This document shows, piece by piece, positions 44,339 through 54,656 of a stretch of DNA of 64,000 nt. The notes beneath the pieces are model-generated. The model made no database searches. It was not told the DNA's origin and saw nothing but the letters and a program-made list of their open reading frames with translations. Each line of letters opens with the position of its first letter. Positions within the stretch are counted from its first letter, which is position 1. The stretch is from Marinicauda algicola. Its GTDB lineage: Bacteria; Pseudomonadota; Alphaproteobacteria; Caulobacterales; Maricaulaceae. The position numbers and the translations under genes are program-made. The DNA is taken from positions 496,001 to 560,000 of the forward strand of contig NZ_CP071057.1 of assembly GCF_017161425.1 (NCBI RefSeq), read 5' to 3'.

Positions 44339-44677
44339 TCAGGCCGGGAAGAAGTCCAGCACCTCGAAATGCCTCGCGCGGGCCTCGAAACGTTTCAGGA
44401 CCGCGCGGGCGCGTTCGGGCACGTGGGACTGCTCGTAGTCCTCGCCGACGAAGGCCTTGATCGCCTCGAGGCTCTCGAACCACATGATCGTCGAGAACTC
44501 GACCTCGCCGCCGCGCGCCTCCGCCCGCATCAGGTGGGCGCCGAGCAGGCCGGCAATCGCGCGGTTGAAGATGGCCGGCAGGACCTCGCCCTGGACGATG
44601 GCCTGGTAGTCGCCGGCGCGCTCGGGCGTGGTCCATCCACGCCAGACACGGGCGATGCGGGCTCCCGGGGGCAGCAT
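44339..44677 (-). CDS. Antibiotic-biosynthesis-monooxygenase-like protein
   Basis: 112 aa of ferredoxin-like ABM/Dabb type. The pattern FSTIMWFESLEAIKAFVGEDYEQSHVPERARAVLKRF resembles the ABM fold, with the helix-turn-strand arrangement and conserved Trp/His. Begins MLPPGARIARVWRGWT. Role unclear; small ABM proteins often oxidise quinones or act in stress. Convergent with the peptidase gene (stops 3 bp apart), divergent from the methyltransferase-like gene, with a TATAAT at 44716-44711 for its own promoter. Confidence 0.6.
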   Translation of the reverse strand: MLPPGARIARVWRGWTTPERAGDYQAIVQGEVLPAIFNRAIAGLLGAHLMRAEARGGEVEFSTIMWFESLEAIKAFVGEDYEQSHVPERARAVLKRFEARARHFEVLDFFPA

Positions 44678-44710
44678 GGCACTCTCCCTGTTCTGCGAAG
44701 TCGTCGTCCG

Positions 44711-44740
44711 ATTATAAAGTTTTCGTGATCGGGCCCGAAA
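44711..44740 (-). promoter_or_regulatory. Probable promoter of the ABM-like gene
   Basis: Minus-strand TATAAT at 44716-44711 is a perfect -10, with TTTCGG 18 bp upstream as a weak -35. It lies in an AT-rich island, 33 bp from the start of the small gene at 44677. Sequence match only. Confidence 0.4.
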
Positions 44741-44801
44741 CCGTGCGAATCCGCACCTCATGGTGTATGAGTCCCCGAACCAGATCCGAGGGAGGACTAA
44801 C

Positions 44802-45779
44802 ATGACGCGTCTGATGCTGTCCGCGGCCGCCGCTGCCCTGCTTGCCGCCTGCTTGCCGCAGGCTGAGGATGAGGCGGCCGAGACCGGGACCCACGAGACC
44901 GGAACCATGCAGGAGGCCGCTCCGGCCGAGGGCGCCGCCTCCGACGAGACCGCGATGGCCGAGGCGGATGCCGACGCCATCGGCGCGCTGCTCGCCGGCG
45001 CGCAGCTCGTCGACATCATCGAGCACGAACGCCGCGAGGCCGACCGGGCCCGCGACGAGTTCCGCAACCCGATGGAGACGATCGCCTTCTTCGGCCTGCA
45101 GCCGGACATGACCGTCGCCGAGGCGCTGCCGGGCGGGGGCTGGTACACCCGGGTGATCCTGCCCTATGTCGCCGCGGAAGGCCGGTATGTGGCGCTGAAT
45201 TACCAGGAGGCGGTGTTCGAGCGCCTCTACGGCGAGCGCTGGACCGAGGAAACCCAGGCCCAGATCCGCGCCTGGCCGGAGACGGCGCCGGAAGCGCTCG
45301 CCGCGCACGGCCCCGCCACCACCGAGGCGATCGACGCCTACATGCTCGACGCGATTCCCGACGAGGAGAACGGCGAGGCCGATGCGGTCCTGTTCATCCG
45401 CGCGCTGCACCACCTGAACCGGTTCGACCCGGCCTACATGCAGGAAGCGCTCGCCGAGGTGTACGATTTTCTGCGCCCCGGCGGCATCGTCGGCGTCGTC
45501 CAGCACCGCGCGCCGGAAGACATGGCCGCGGACATGACCACCGGCTCGCGCGGGTATCTGAAACAGTCCGACGTGATCGCCGCCTTCGAGCAGGCCGGCT
45601 TCGTGCTGGAGGAAACCAGCGAGATCAACGCCAACCCGGCCGACACCGCCGACTGGGAGCAGGGCGTGTGGGGCCTGCCGCCGAGCAATGCCGGCGACAC
45701 CGAGGACGAGGACGTCGCTCCGTCCCGCTCGATCGGGGAGAGCGACCGCATGACGCTGCGGTTCAGGAAGCCGGAGTGA
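44802..45779 (+). CDS. Methyltransferase-like lipoprotein (COG4798-like)
   Basis: 325 aa. The start, after GGGAGGAC, gives a lipoprotein signal with lipobox LLAAC; an acidic linker (EDEAAETGTHETG) follows. The main domain has class I methyltransferase features: AEALPGGGWYTRVILPYVAAEG, EALAEVYDFLRPGGIVGVVQHRAP and the later YLKQSDVIAAFEQAGFVLEE; however, SAM is cytosolic, so an envelope location would be odd. It may have lost catalysis or bind another ligand. A terminator follows. Confidence 0.75.
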   Translation: MTRLMLSAAAAALLAACLPQAEDEAAETGTHETGTMQEAAPAEGAASDETAMAEADADAIGALLAGAQLVDIIEHERREADRARDEFRNPMETIAFFGLQPDMTVAEALPGGGWYTRVILPYVAAEGRYVALNYQEAVFERLYGERWTEETQAQIRAWPETAPEALAAHGPATTEAIDAYMLDAIPDEENGEADAVLFIRALHHLNRFDPAYMQEALAEVYDFLRPGGIVGVVQHRAPEDMAADMTTGSRGYLKQSDVIAAFEQAGFVLEETSEINANPADTADWEQGVWGLPPSNAGDTEDEDVAPSRSIGESDRMTLRFRKPE

Positions 45780-45803
45780 TCTGAACCGATCCGCTTGCGA
45801 GAA

Positions 45804-45835
45804 GGGGCGCCGTCGCCGCGACGGCGCCCTTTTTC
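45804..45835 (+). terminator. Intrinsic terminator
   Basis: Self-complementary GGGCGCCGTCGC ... GCGACGGCGCCC stem (45805-45829) followed by TTTTTC. The T-tract is on the plus strand, 25 bp after the methyltransferase-like gene, which it ends. Confidence 0.85.
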
Positions 45836-45951
45836 TTGCCAGCGCTTCCTGCCTTCGTTTCCCGATGAAGGCCGGGAGCCAGGGATCGGAGACTGCCGCC
45901 CGCGCCTTTCGGCGGGGAGCGGTGTTTCCGAGAGCGGTTGCGCCGCTAGGC

Positions 45952-46803
45952 CTAGGCCCGCCCCGCCGTCTCCGCGATCGTGGTGCGATGCATCAGGCGC
46001 GCATGGCCGTCATAGCCGCCGGTCGCCATGTGCTGGGTGCAGCGATTGTCCCACATCAGGAGCATGTTCTTCTCCCATTTGTGGCGATAGACGAAGCGCT
46101 CGTCATGGGCGGTCTGGTAGAGTTCGATGAGCAGGAAGAAGGCCTCTTCCGGGCTCATCCCCTCGATGCCCTTCACATAGCCCGGATTGACGAAAAGCGC
46201 CTTGCGCCCCGTCTCGGGGTGGACGCGCACGATGGGGTGGGCCTGCTCGTTTCGCGCCGCCTCGCTCGGGCGGATGGTCATGGACCGATCCGGCCCGTCA
46301 TCCTTGCCGTACACGCCGTCCGGGGCGTAGGCGAGGGCGGCCGAGTGTATGGCCTTTAGCCCCTCGATGCGCGCCTTCGTTTCCGGCTTCAGCGCCTCGT
46401 AGGCGAGATAGCCGTTGCAAAACAGCGTGTCGCCGCCCACGGGCGGGACGATCTTGGAATGCAGCACCGTGCCGGCCGGCGGCGGGTTCTGGAAGCTCCA
46501 GTCCGAATGCCAGGCCGCGGCGAAGACGGAGGCCTTCTCGTCCGCGTTTCGCCGGAGCTCGATGATGTGGGGATGGTCGGGCAGGGGCGCGATGAAGGGA
46601 TCGGTGCCGAACCCGCCGAAGGCCTCGGTGAAGCGCTCGAGGGCCTCGTGGCTCATCTCCTGATCGGGGAAGGCGAGCACGAGGTGCTCGAGCCAGGCCG
46701 CCCGGATCGCCGCGACCGTTTCCGCGTCGAGCGCCCCGGACAGGTCGACGCCGCGCACATGCGCGCCGAGCGCAGCCCCGGTCGGTGTGATGTCGAGCGC
46801 CAT
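45952..46803 (-). CDS. TauD/TfdA family dioxygenase
   Basis: 283 aa Fe(II)/2-oxoglutarate-dependent oxygenase. The HxD pair of the facial triad is in AAAWHSDWSFQNPP and the distal His near the C terminus in ARLMHRTTIAE; the 2-oxoglutarate-binding Arg follows it. Begins MALDITPTGAALGAHVRGVDLS, as in taurine dioxygenase. Substrate not decided; no tauABC genes are adjacent. Divergent from the channel-like gene at 46903. Confidence 0.88.
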   Translation of the reverse strand: MALDITPTGAALGAHVRGVDLSGALDAETVAAIRAAWLEHLVLAFPDQEMSHEALERFTEAFGGFGTDPFIAPLPDHPHIIELRRNADEKASVFAAAWHSDWSFQNPPPAGTVLHSKIVPPVGGDTLFCNGYLAYEALKPETKARIEGLKAIHSAALAYAPDGVYGKDDGPDRSMTIRPSEAARNEQAHPIVRVHPETGRKALFVNPGYVKGIEGMSPEEAFFLLIELYQTAHDERFVYRHKWEKNMLLMWDNRCTQHMATGGYDGHARLMHRTTIAETAGRA

Positions 46804-46902
46804 GATCGTTCTCCCTTTTCCCCTCATCGTCGTGCGGGAATACCGGAGGCGTCAAGCACGCGAACGGGTTAGTCTCCCGATGCCAACCGAACCGGAGGTC
46901 CC

Positions 46903-47355
46903 ATGCTGTTCGCCCCGCTCGCCCTGTCCTCGCTCCTCGTGGTGATCACCCTGGTCATCCACCTGTTCGGCCTGATGGGCCTGATGCGCGTCATGCGCGC
47001 CCGCGCCCGCGATCTGCGCCCGATGGAGAGCGCGGCCGGGCAGACGCTGATGGTGCTGCTCGTCGTGCTCGGCCTGTTCGCCATCCACACCGTGCAGATC
47101 TGGCTCTACGCGATCGTGTACGATGCGCTCGGCGTCGTGCCGACCTTCGAGGCGGCGCTCTATTACTCGATCTGCTCCTTCACGACGGTCGGCTACGGCG
47201 ATGTCGTGCTCGACGCCGACTGGCGCCTGATGGGCGCGATCGAGAGCGCGAACGGCTTCCTCCTGCTCGGCTGGTCGACTGCCTTCCTGATCTCGGTCGT
47301 CTCGCGCCTGCGCTCGATCGAGTTCGACTGGCTCGAGCGCAGGGAGGGCGCGTGA
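46903..47355 (+). CDS. Two-TM potassium-channel-like membrane protein
   Basis: 150 aa. Helices at about 5-27, 46-66 and after the pore, with the selectivity-filter signature TTVGYGDV (G97-Y98-G99-D100) preceded by a pore helix (AALYYSICSFTTVG). The size suggests a minimal channel subunit (KcsA-like, plus one extra helix) or a pore-like paralogue. No regulatory RCK domain. Monocistronic. Ion selectivity for K+ is inferred from TVGYGD. Confidence 0.82.
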   Translation: MLFAPLALSSLLVVITLVIHLFGLMGLMRVMRARARDLRPMESAAGQTLMVLLVVLGLFAIHTVQIWLYAIVYDALGVVPTFEAALYYSICSFTTVGYGDVVLDADWRLMGAIESANGFLLLGWSTAFLISVVSRLRSIEFDWLERREGA

Positions 47356-47445
47356 ACCGTCCGCCCGGCTTGCCCCGTTCCGCCGGTGCGGGCTAAACCC
47401 TCCGGCCAAGGACCGATCCGGCTTTTCAAGAAGGGCTCCCGGGGC

Positions 47446-49470
<2,025 letters not shown>

Positions 49471-49545
49471 CGTCTATTTCTTGACTCGGGCGTGCGACAC
49501 AGCCGAGGCTCCTTCACGACCGTTAACCCCTCGGGAGGACGCCTC

Positions 49546-50061
49546 ATGAATATCGGACAGGTACTCTTCAATCCGAACGGCCGGATTGGCCAGCAGGAAT
49601 ACTGGATCGGGATCCTGATCATCATCGCCGGCAATATCGTTGCCGGCTTCATCCCGATCCTGGGCTTCATCATCTCGCTCGGCCTGATCTATGTCGGCGT
49701 GTGCGTGTACGGCAAACGCCTGCACGATGCCGGCAAGAGCGCCTGGATCCACGCGGTTCCGTGGGCGGTGAGCATCGTTCTCGGCGTGCTCGGCATGATC
49801 TTCGCCGGCGGCGCGGTGATGAGCGCGATGATGGCCGGCAACGGAGACATGGATCCGATGGCCGCGCTCGCGGCGGGCGGAACCTTCGCGCTCTTCATGG
49901 GCCTGAGCTTCCTGGTCTGGGTCGTCTATACGATCTGGGTCGGCGTGCTCAAGGGCGATCCGGGTGCCAACCGCTTCGGCGAGGCGCCGGGCACGCAGGC
50001 CGTGGCGTCCGCGCCGTCTCAGGGCGCGGGCGGCAGCGAACCGCCGGCCGGCCAGGGCTGA
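49546..50061 (+). CDS. DUF805 family membrane protein
   Basis: 171 aa. Begins with the DUF805 block INPNGRIGQQEYW-like (FNPNGRIGQQEYWIGILI), then three or four helices and the family motif YVGVCVYGKRLHDAGKSAW. C terminus is Ala/Gly-rich and polar. Start after GGGAGGAC. Function unknown; the family is widespread in inner membranes. Followed 100 bp later by a divergent paralogue. Confidence 0.88.
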   Translation: MNIGQVLFNPNGRIGQQEYWIGILIIIAGNIVAGFIPILGFIISLGLIYVGVCVYGKRLHDAGKSAWIHAVPWAVSIVLGVLGMIFAGGAVMSAMMAGNGDMDPMAALAAGGTFALFMGLSFLVWVVYTIWVGVLKGDPGANRFGEAPGTQAVASAPSQGAGGSEPPAGQG

Positions 50062-50161
50062 GCACGGCACACGCGAAGGCCGTTCACGGCCTGTCAGAGT
50101 TGAAGCGGAGCGCGCGACGGGTCATATCCGTCGCGCGTTTCGCGTCCTGGAGCCCCGTTTC

Positions 50162-50689
50162 ATGAATCTGAAGGCCGCCTTCCTGCCCGGCACCCCGGCC
50201 GATCCGGACGATTACTGGCTGGGCCTCGGCGTCATCGCGCTCGTCGACGCGGTACGCCTCAGCGTGATGGGGCCGGGCAACAGCGCCGCGCTGTGGTTCG
50301 TGGTGCTGTTCTTCGTGGCGGCGCTCCACATGAACCGGCTGCGCGATGCCGCACGTCCGCGCACGCTGGCTCTGGTCGTGCTCGCGGCCGGCGTGATTGC
50401 CAAGGGTTTCACCGCGGTGATGGCGATGAGCATCGCGGCGAGCTTTGCCTATCTGCGTGCGCGCGGGATCGACCCGTCCGATGCCGAGGCCTTCCAGGCC
50501 ATGGCCGCCGATCCGGGTTTCCAGGCCGATCTCGACCGTTTCCTGCGCGAGAATGCCGAGCAGCTCCAGCCTCTCCTGCTGGAGGCCGGCGCCTGGCCCT
50601 CGCTGGTGGCGTTCTGGGCCGTGATCGGCCTTCTGGGCTTCTGGTACGCCCGCATGGGACGGGGGCGCTCGGCGAACGACCGGCGCTAG
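50162..50689 (+). CDS. Divergent DUF805-like membrane protein
   Basis: 175 aa with about four helices. [18 protein letters not shown] and [19 protein letters not shown] correspond to the EYW and RLHDAG blocks of the preceding gene, so they are likely paralogues, but a cytosolic helical insert ([18 protein letters not shown]) follows. Its stop shares CTAG with the convergent lipB stop (4-bp overlap). Unknown function. Confidence 0.7.
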   Translation: MNLKAAFLPGTPADPDDYWLGLGVIALVDAVRLSVMGPGNSAALWFVVLFFVAALHMNRLRDAARPRTLALVVLAAGVIAKGFTAVMAMSIAASFAYLRARGIDPSDAEAFQAMAADPGFQADLDRFLRENAEQLQPLLLEAGAWPSLVAFWAVIGLLGFWYARMGRGRSANDRR

Positions 50690-51381
50690 GGTGTGGCCGA
50701 GGGAACAGGCGGCTGCTCGGACCTGGTCTCGCCGAATATGCCCTCGAAGGCCTGCTTCAGGGCGAGATCGGCTTCCTCCATCGTGACGGGCAGGCCGAGA
50801 TCGACGAGGCTGGTCACGCCGTAGCGCGGGTCGGAGATGCCGCACGGGGTGATGCCGGCGAAGTGGGAGAGGTCGGGCTCCACATTGAGCGCGATGCCGT
50901 GGAAGCTGATCCAGCGGCGCAGCCGGATGCCGATCGCGGCGATCTTGTCCTCGCGCTCGCTGCCCCCGGGCTGGGTTCGGTCGACCCACACGCCGACCCG
51001 TCCGCAGCGGCGCTCGCCCTTGATGTTGAAGGCATCCAGCGTGTCGATGATCCACTGTTCGAGATCGCGCACGAACTTCCTCGCGTCCCGGCCGCGCTCT
51101 CGCAGGTCGAGCATGACATAGGCCACGCGCTGGCCCGGCCCGTGATAGGTGAACTCCCCGCCGCGGCCGGTCTTGAACACGGGAAAGCGGCCGGCCTCCT
51201 TCAGGTCGTGGGGCTTCGCGCTGGTCCCGGCGGTGTAGAGCGGGTCGTGTTCCAGCAGCCAGACGAGTTCGCCGGCCTCGCCCCTCGCGATCGCCTCGGC
51301 GCGCGCCTCCATCGCCGCGACCGCGGCGGGGTAGGCGATGCGGCCCTGCGATACGGCCCAGCCGACGGGAAGTTTCTGCAT
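50686..51381 (-). CDS. lipB: Lipoyl(octanoyl) transferase
   Basis: 231 aa. Transfers octanoyl from ACP to lipoyl domains of 2-oxoacid dehydrogenases. Family blocks: [35 protein letters not shown], and the active-site pair K146 ([15 protein letters not shown]) and C180 ([18 protein letters not shown]). The longest frame starts 25 codons earlier; [10 protein letters not shown] is the homologous start. Divergent from the FliN-like gene. Confidence 0.93.
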   Translation of the reverse strand: MQKLPVGWAVSQGRIAYPAAVAAMEARAEAIARGEAGELVWLLEHDPLYTAGTSAKPHDLKEAGRFPVFKTGRGGEFTYHGPGQRVAYVMLDLRERGRDARKFVRDLEQWIIDTLDAFNIKGERRCGRVGVWVDRTQPGGSEREDKIAAIGIRLRRWISFHGIALNVEPDLSHFAGITPCGISDPRYGVTSLVDLGLPVTMEEADLALKQAFEGIFGETRSEQPPVPSATP

Positions 51382-51485
51382 TTCGCGCTTATCCTTAACG
51401 GGTGAGAAACCGGGCTGGAACATCGTGTGGGAAGGCGGGCCTGGCAAGGCGCGCATGTGCAGGTGCGTATCGGGGCGTTCGATCC

Positions 51486-51731
51486 ATGAGCCAGCTCGGC
51501 CAGGTCAAGGTGGAAATCTCGGTGATTCTCGGGCGCTCGCGCCTGCCGATCCACCAGTTCCTGCGCATGGGCCGCGGTGCGGTGATCCCGCTCGACGCCG
51601 CCGAGCACGACGAGGTCTGGATTCTCGCCAACAATCACCCGATCGCGCGTGGCGAGATCGTCATCCAGGGCGACCGGGTCGCGGTGCAGATCACCGACGC
51701 GGCCAACGTGCCCGATTACTTCGCGGACTGA
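51486..51731 (+). CDS. FliN-like flagellar C-ring (SPOA) protein, stand-alone
   Basis: 81 aa, a single surface-presentation-of-antigens (SPOA) domain as in the C terminus of Fli[38 protein letters not shown], cut to [19 protein letters not shown], then [10 protein letters not shown]. Full FliN is longer, so this is a minimal form that could join the switch complex or a related sorting platform. No other flagellar genes are next to it. Divergent from lipB and 80 bp before tRNA-Leu. Confidence 0.85.
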   Translation: MSQLGQVKVEISVILGRSRLPIHQFLRMGRGAVIPLDAAEHDEVWILANNHPIARGEIVIQGDRVAVQITDAANVPDYFAD

Positions 51732-51811
51732 CTGTTCTTGCGCCGTCGCGCTTGCACAAGGGGACTTCACAGGCAGGGGCGGGCTTGCTACATGCCCGCT
51801 TCCCGTGTTTC

Positions 51812-51898
51812 GCGGCCGTGGCGGAACTGGTAGACGCGCAGCGTTGAGGTCGCTGTGGGGTAAAACCCGTGGAAGTTCGACTCTTCTCGGCCGCACCA
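51812..51898 (+). tRNA. tRNA-Leu(GAG)
   Basis: Acceptor GCGGCCG/CGGCCGC, long variable arm as in type II tRNAs, anticodon stem CAGCG/CGCTG and loop TTGAGGT with anticodon GAG (51846-51848) reading CUC/CUU. CCA is encoded. An intrinsic terminator follows. Confidence 0.95.
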
Positions 51899-51929
51899 TT
51901 CTTCGCTTTCCGAAGCGATTGAAACCAGG

Positions 51930-51960
51930 AAGGCCCGGCTGACAGCAGCCGGGCCTTCTT
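51930..51960 (+). terminator. Terminator after tRNA-Leu
   Basis: Perfect 12-bp stem AAGGCCCGGCTG / CAGCCGGGCCTT with a 4-base loop, followed by CTTG. The T-tract is short but the stem is strong; it ends the tRNA transcript before mgtE. Confidence 0.75.
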
Positions 51961-52057
51961 GCATCTGCACGCCTCATATACCGCTTGCTCCGCTCGCTTT
52001 CGCGCAGGCGAAGCCCTATCGTCTCGCCGCCCGGCCCAAGCCAGATCGAGGTGTCCG

Positions 52058-53449
52058 ATGTCCGATCCCGCAGACCTGCTCGAGGAAGCCGTCCCGCACG
52101 AGGAGCAGGAGCAGGTCACCCACAAGCTGATCGGTGAGATCGTCGAGGCCATCGACGACCGCGATGCGGCGCGGGTGCGCGAGCTGTTCGAGGACCTGCA
52201 CCCGGCCGACGCCGCCGACGCGGTCGAGCAGCTTGTCTACGACCAGCAGGTCGAACTCGCCGAGATCGCCCCGGAAGTGTTCGGCGGCGAGATGCTGGCC
52301 GAGCTGCAGGAAGACACGCGCGCCGACATCGTCAACGAGCTCGATCCCTCCCACCTCGCCGAGGCGATCCAGGACCTCGATTCCGACGACATGACGCTCG
52401 TCGTGGAGGATCTGAGCCCGGAAATGCGCGAGCAGGTGCTCGCCGAGGTGCCGGCAGCCGACCGCACGCGCCTGGAAAGCTCGCTGTCCTTCGAGGAGGA
52501 CACGGCCGGGCGCCTGATGCAGCGCGAGTTCGTGGCCGCCCCGACCTTCTGGAGCGTGGGCAACACGATCGACCACATGAGGAAGGCGGGCGAGGACCTG
52601 CCCGACCTGTTCTTCGAGGTCTTCGTCGTCGACGAGGGGTTCAAGCCCATCGGCTCGGTGCCGGTCTCCAAGCTGATGCGCTTTCCGCGCGACACGAAGC
52701 TCGCCGACATCATGGAGACGCCGCACGCGATCATCCGGCCGGACCGCGACCAGGAGGAGGTCGCCTACCTGTTCGAGAAATACCACCTGATCTCCGCGCC
52801 GGTGGTCGACGATGACGGGCGCCTGTCGGGCATGCTGACGATCGACGACATCGTCGATGTCATCCAGGAGGAGAACAAGGAGGACATGCTCGCCCTGGCC
52901 GGGGTGAACGAGGCGAGTTCGGCCGACACGGTCTGGTCCTCGGTCAAGGCGCGCGCGCCCTGGCTGCTCGTCAATCTGGGCACGGCGGTGCTGGCGTCTG
53001 GCGTCATCGCCCTGTTCGAGGGCGCGATCGCCCAGCTCGTCGCGCTCGCCGTGCTGATGCCCATCGTCGCCTCCATGGGCGGCAATGCGGGCACGCAGTC
53101 GCTCGCCGTGGCGGTGCGCGCGATCGCGTCGCGCGACCTGACGGTCTCCAACGCCGCACGCGTGATCTGGCGCGAGTTCGCGGCCGGCGCGCTCAACGGG
53201 GTGATCTTCGCCGTCGTGATGGGGGCGGTCGCGGGGCTCTGGTTCCAGAACGTGACGCTGGCCTGGGTGATCGGGCTTGCGATGATCATCAATCTCGCCT
53301 GCGCCGGGCTCGCGGGCATTCTCATCCCGCTCGGGCTGAAGCGCGCCGGCGCGGACCCGGCGGTGGCCTCCTCGGTCTTCGTGACCACGGTGACCGATGT
53401 AGTGGGGTTCTTTGTCTTCCTCGGCCTCGGTGCCATGGTGTTGCTGTAG
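52058..53449 (+). CDS. mgtE: Magnesium transporter MgtE
   Basis: 463 aa. Order of domains: N-terminal MgtE superhelix (DRDAARVRELFEDLHPADAADAV), two CBS domains (about 145-265, containing SKLMRFPRDTKLADIM and YHLISAPVVDDDGRLSGMLTIDD) and five C-terminal helices with MPIVASMGGNAGTQSLAVAVRAIAS, the conserved pore block. Acidic residues in the soluble part sense Mg2+. The ATG at 52058 fits homologues. Confidence 0.95.
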   Translation: MSDPADLLEEAVPHEEQEQVTHKLIGEIVEAIDDRDAARVRELFEDLHPADAADAVEQLVYDQQVELAEIAPEVFGGEMLAELQEDTRADIVNELDPSHLAEAIQDLDSDDMTLVVEDLSPEMREQVLAEVPAADRTRLESSLSFEEDTAGRLMQREFVAAPTFWSVGNTIDHMRKAGEDLPDLFFEVFVVDEGFKPIGSVPVSKLMRFPRDTKLADIMETPHAIIRPDRDQEEVAYLFEKYHLISAPVVDDDGRLSGMLTIDDIVDVIQEENKEDMLALAGVNEASSADTVWSSVKARAPWLLVNLGTAVLASGVIALFEGAIAQLVALAVLMPIVASMGGNAGTQSLAVAVRAIASRDLTVSNAARVIWREFAAGALNGVIFAVVMGAVAGLWFQNVTLAWVIGLAMIINLACAGLAGILIPLGLKRAGADPAVASSVFVTTVTDVVGFFVFLGLGAMVLL

Positions 53450-53455
53450 TTTCGC

Positions 53456-53561
53456 GCTAGAGCGTGATCGGGTGAAGTGGAAACCGGTTCGCCGGGTCGA
53501 TCACGCGGCCGGTAAGACATCCGGAGCAGGAGCGCTTCGATCCGAAGCGATCCCGCTCCGG
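53456..53561. repeat. REP-like palindromic element pair
   Basis: Two hairpins in the mgtE-Kelch gap. First: GCGTGATCG/CGATCACGC (53462-53506), with inner GGTGAA/TTCGCC. Second: CCGGAGC (53521) / GCTCCGG (53555), enclosing CGCTTCG atc CGAAGCG. The AGAGCGTGATCG start resembles repeats dispersed in alphaproteobacterial genomes. No T-tract. Confidence 0.5.
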
Positions 53562-53593
53562 ACCCGCTCGCAAAGACGGTAAGGGAGCAGTTC

Positions 53594-54586
53594 ATGATCA
53601 TCCGAAGCGGTATTCTCGCCTGCCTTGCGGCGGCCGGTCTCGCGGGCGCGGCTGCCGCGCAGGAGACGGGCGGCACGCCGGACGTGCCGGGCGTGGCCGG
53701 GGTGATGGGGCCCTGGCGTCAGGGGCCCTCGCTCGAGACGCCGCGCGCAGGTCTCGGCGCGGTCGAGTTCGCCGGCAATCTCTACGCGGCCGGCGGGGCG
53801 GGACTGGTCAATCCTCGCGATGACTTCGAGGTCTACCAGCCTGTGACCGGGCGCTGGCGCCCGCTGGCGCCGCTGCCCGCCGGTCTGGAGCGCTTCGGCT
53901 TCGCCGCCGGCGCCGAGCGCTTGTGGCTCGCGGGCGGCTACAGCGCCAATTCGGGCACCGAGCCGACCGCCGAGATGTGGTCCTACGACCCGGCCGAGGA
54001 TGTCTGGCAAGCCGAGACCGCGCTGCCCGGTCCGAAGGCCGCCTTCTCCCTCGTCGCGCTGGACGGGAAACTCTACGCGATCGGTGGTGAGGAGGGCGCG
54101 CCCGGCGTCTTCGTCTACGACATCGAGGCCGGGGACTGGTCCGCGATCGAGGCGCCGTCGGAGACGAACCGGCGCGGTGCGGCCGCACTGGTGCTGGACG
54201 GGGAGATCTGGCTGATCGGCGGAGCGAGCGCGGGCGAGGCGACCGCGCGCGTCGACGTGTTCGACCCGCAGACCGGCGTCTGGCGCATCGGCCCGGCTCT
54301 GCCCGAACCGCGTGCCGGCCATGCCGCGGCGCTCCACGAGGGCGCGATCTACGTGTTCGGCGGACGCAGCGCGGATCTGCGCCGCACGCTCGACGACACG
54401 CTGGTCCTGCGACCCGGCTCGCGGCGCTGGGAGCAGGGCCCGGACCTGCTGGTGCCGCGCACGGAGGCTGCCGCGGCGACGCTGGGAGAGGAGATCTTCC
54501 TGATCGGGGGCGGCGCGGGCTCCGGCTTCTTCGCGCCGTTCACCGCAGTGGATTCGGTCGATATCCTGCGCGCGCAGGCCCAGTAG
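53594..54586 (+). CDS. Kelch-repeat protein, exported
   Basis: 330 aa. Signal peptide MIIRSGILACLAAAGLAGAAAAQ. Then at least five Kelch blades: each has a GG doublet and aromatic pair (LYAAGGAGLVNP, LWLAGGYSANSG, LYAIGGEEGAPG, IWLIGGASAGEA, IYVFGGRSADLR, IFLIGGGAGSGF), forming a beta-propeller. Periplasmic; binding partner unknown. No enzymatic motif. Sits upstream of spmX with a 70-bp gap. Confidence 0.85.
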   Translation: MIIRSGILACLAAAGLAGAAAAQETGGTPDVPGVAGVMGPWRQGPSLETPRAGLGAVEFAGNLYAAGGAGLVNPRDDFEVYQPVTGRWRPLAPLPAGLERFGFAAGAERLWLAGGYSANSGTEPTAEMWSYDPAEDVWQAETALPGPKAAFSLVALDGKLYAIGGEEGAPGVFVYDIEAGDWSAIEAPSETNRRGAAALVLDGEIWLIGGASAGEATARVDVFDPQTGVWRIGPALPEPRAGHAAALHEGAIYVFGGRSADLRRTLDDTLVLRPGSRRWEQGPDLLVPRTEAAAATLGEEIFLIGGGAGSGFFAPFTAVDSVDILRAQAQ

Positions 54587-54656
54587 CCCGGACGGCGGCG
54601 CTGCGCTTGCATCGGCGGACTGCGAAGGCGTCCAAGCGTTTCGGAACGGGACAGCG

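Noticed and set aside
42246-44636. 796-aa minus-strand frame under the S9 peptidase
   Set aside because: Antisense to a peptidase with complete triad; the shadow protein is Arg/Gly/His-rich and unlike any family.
51812-51965. tRNA-Leu as an integration (att) site
   Set aside because: No integrase, direct repeat of the tRNA end, or compositional change next to it.
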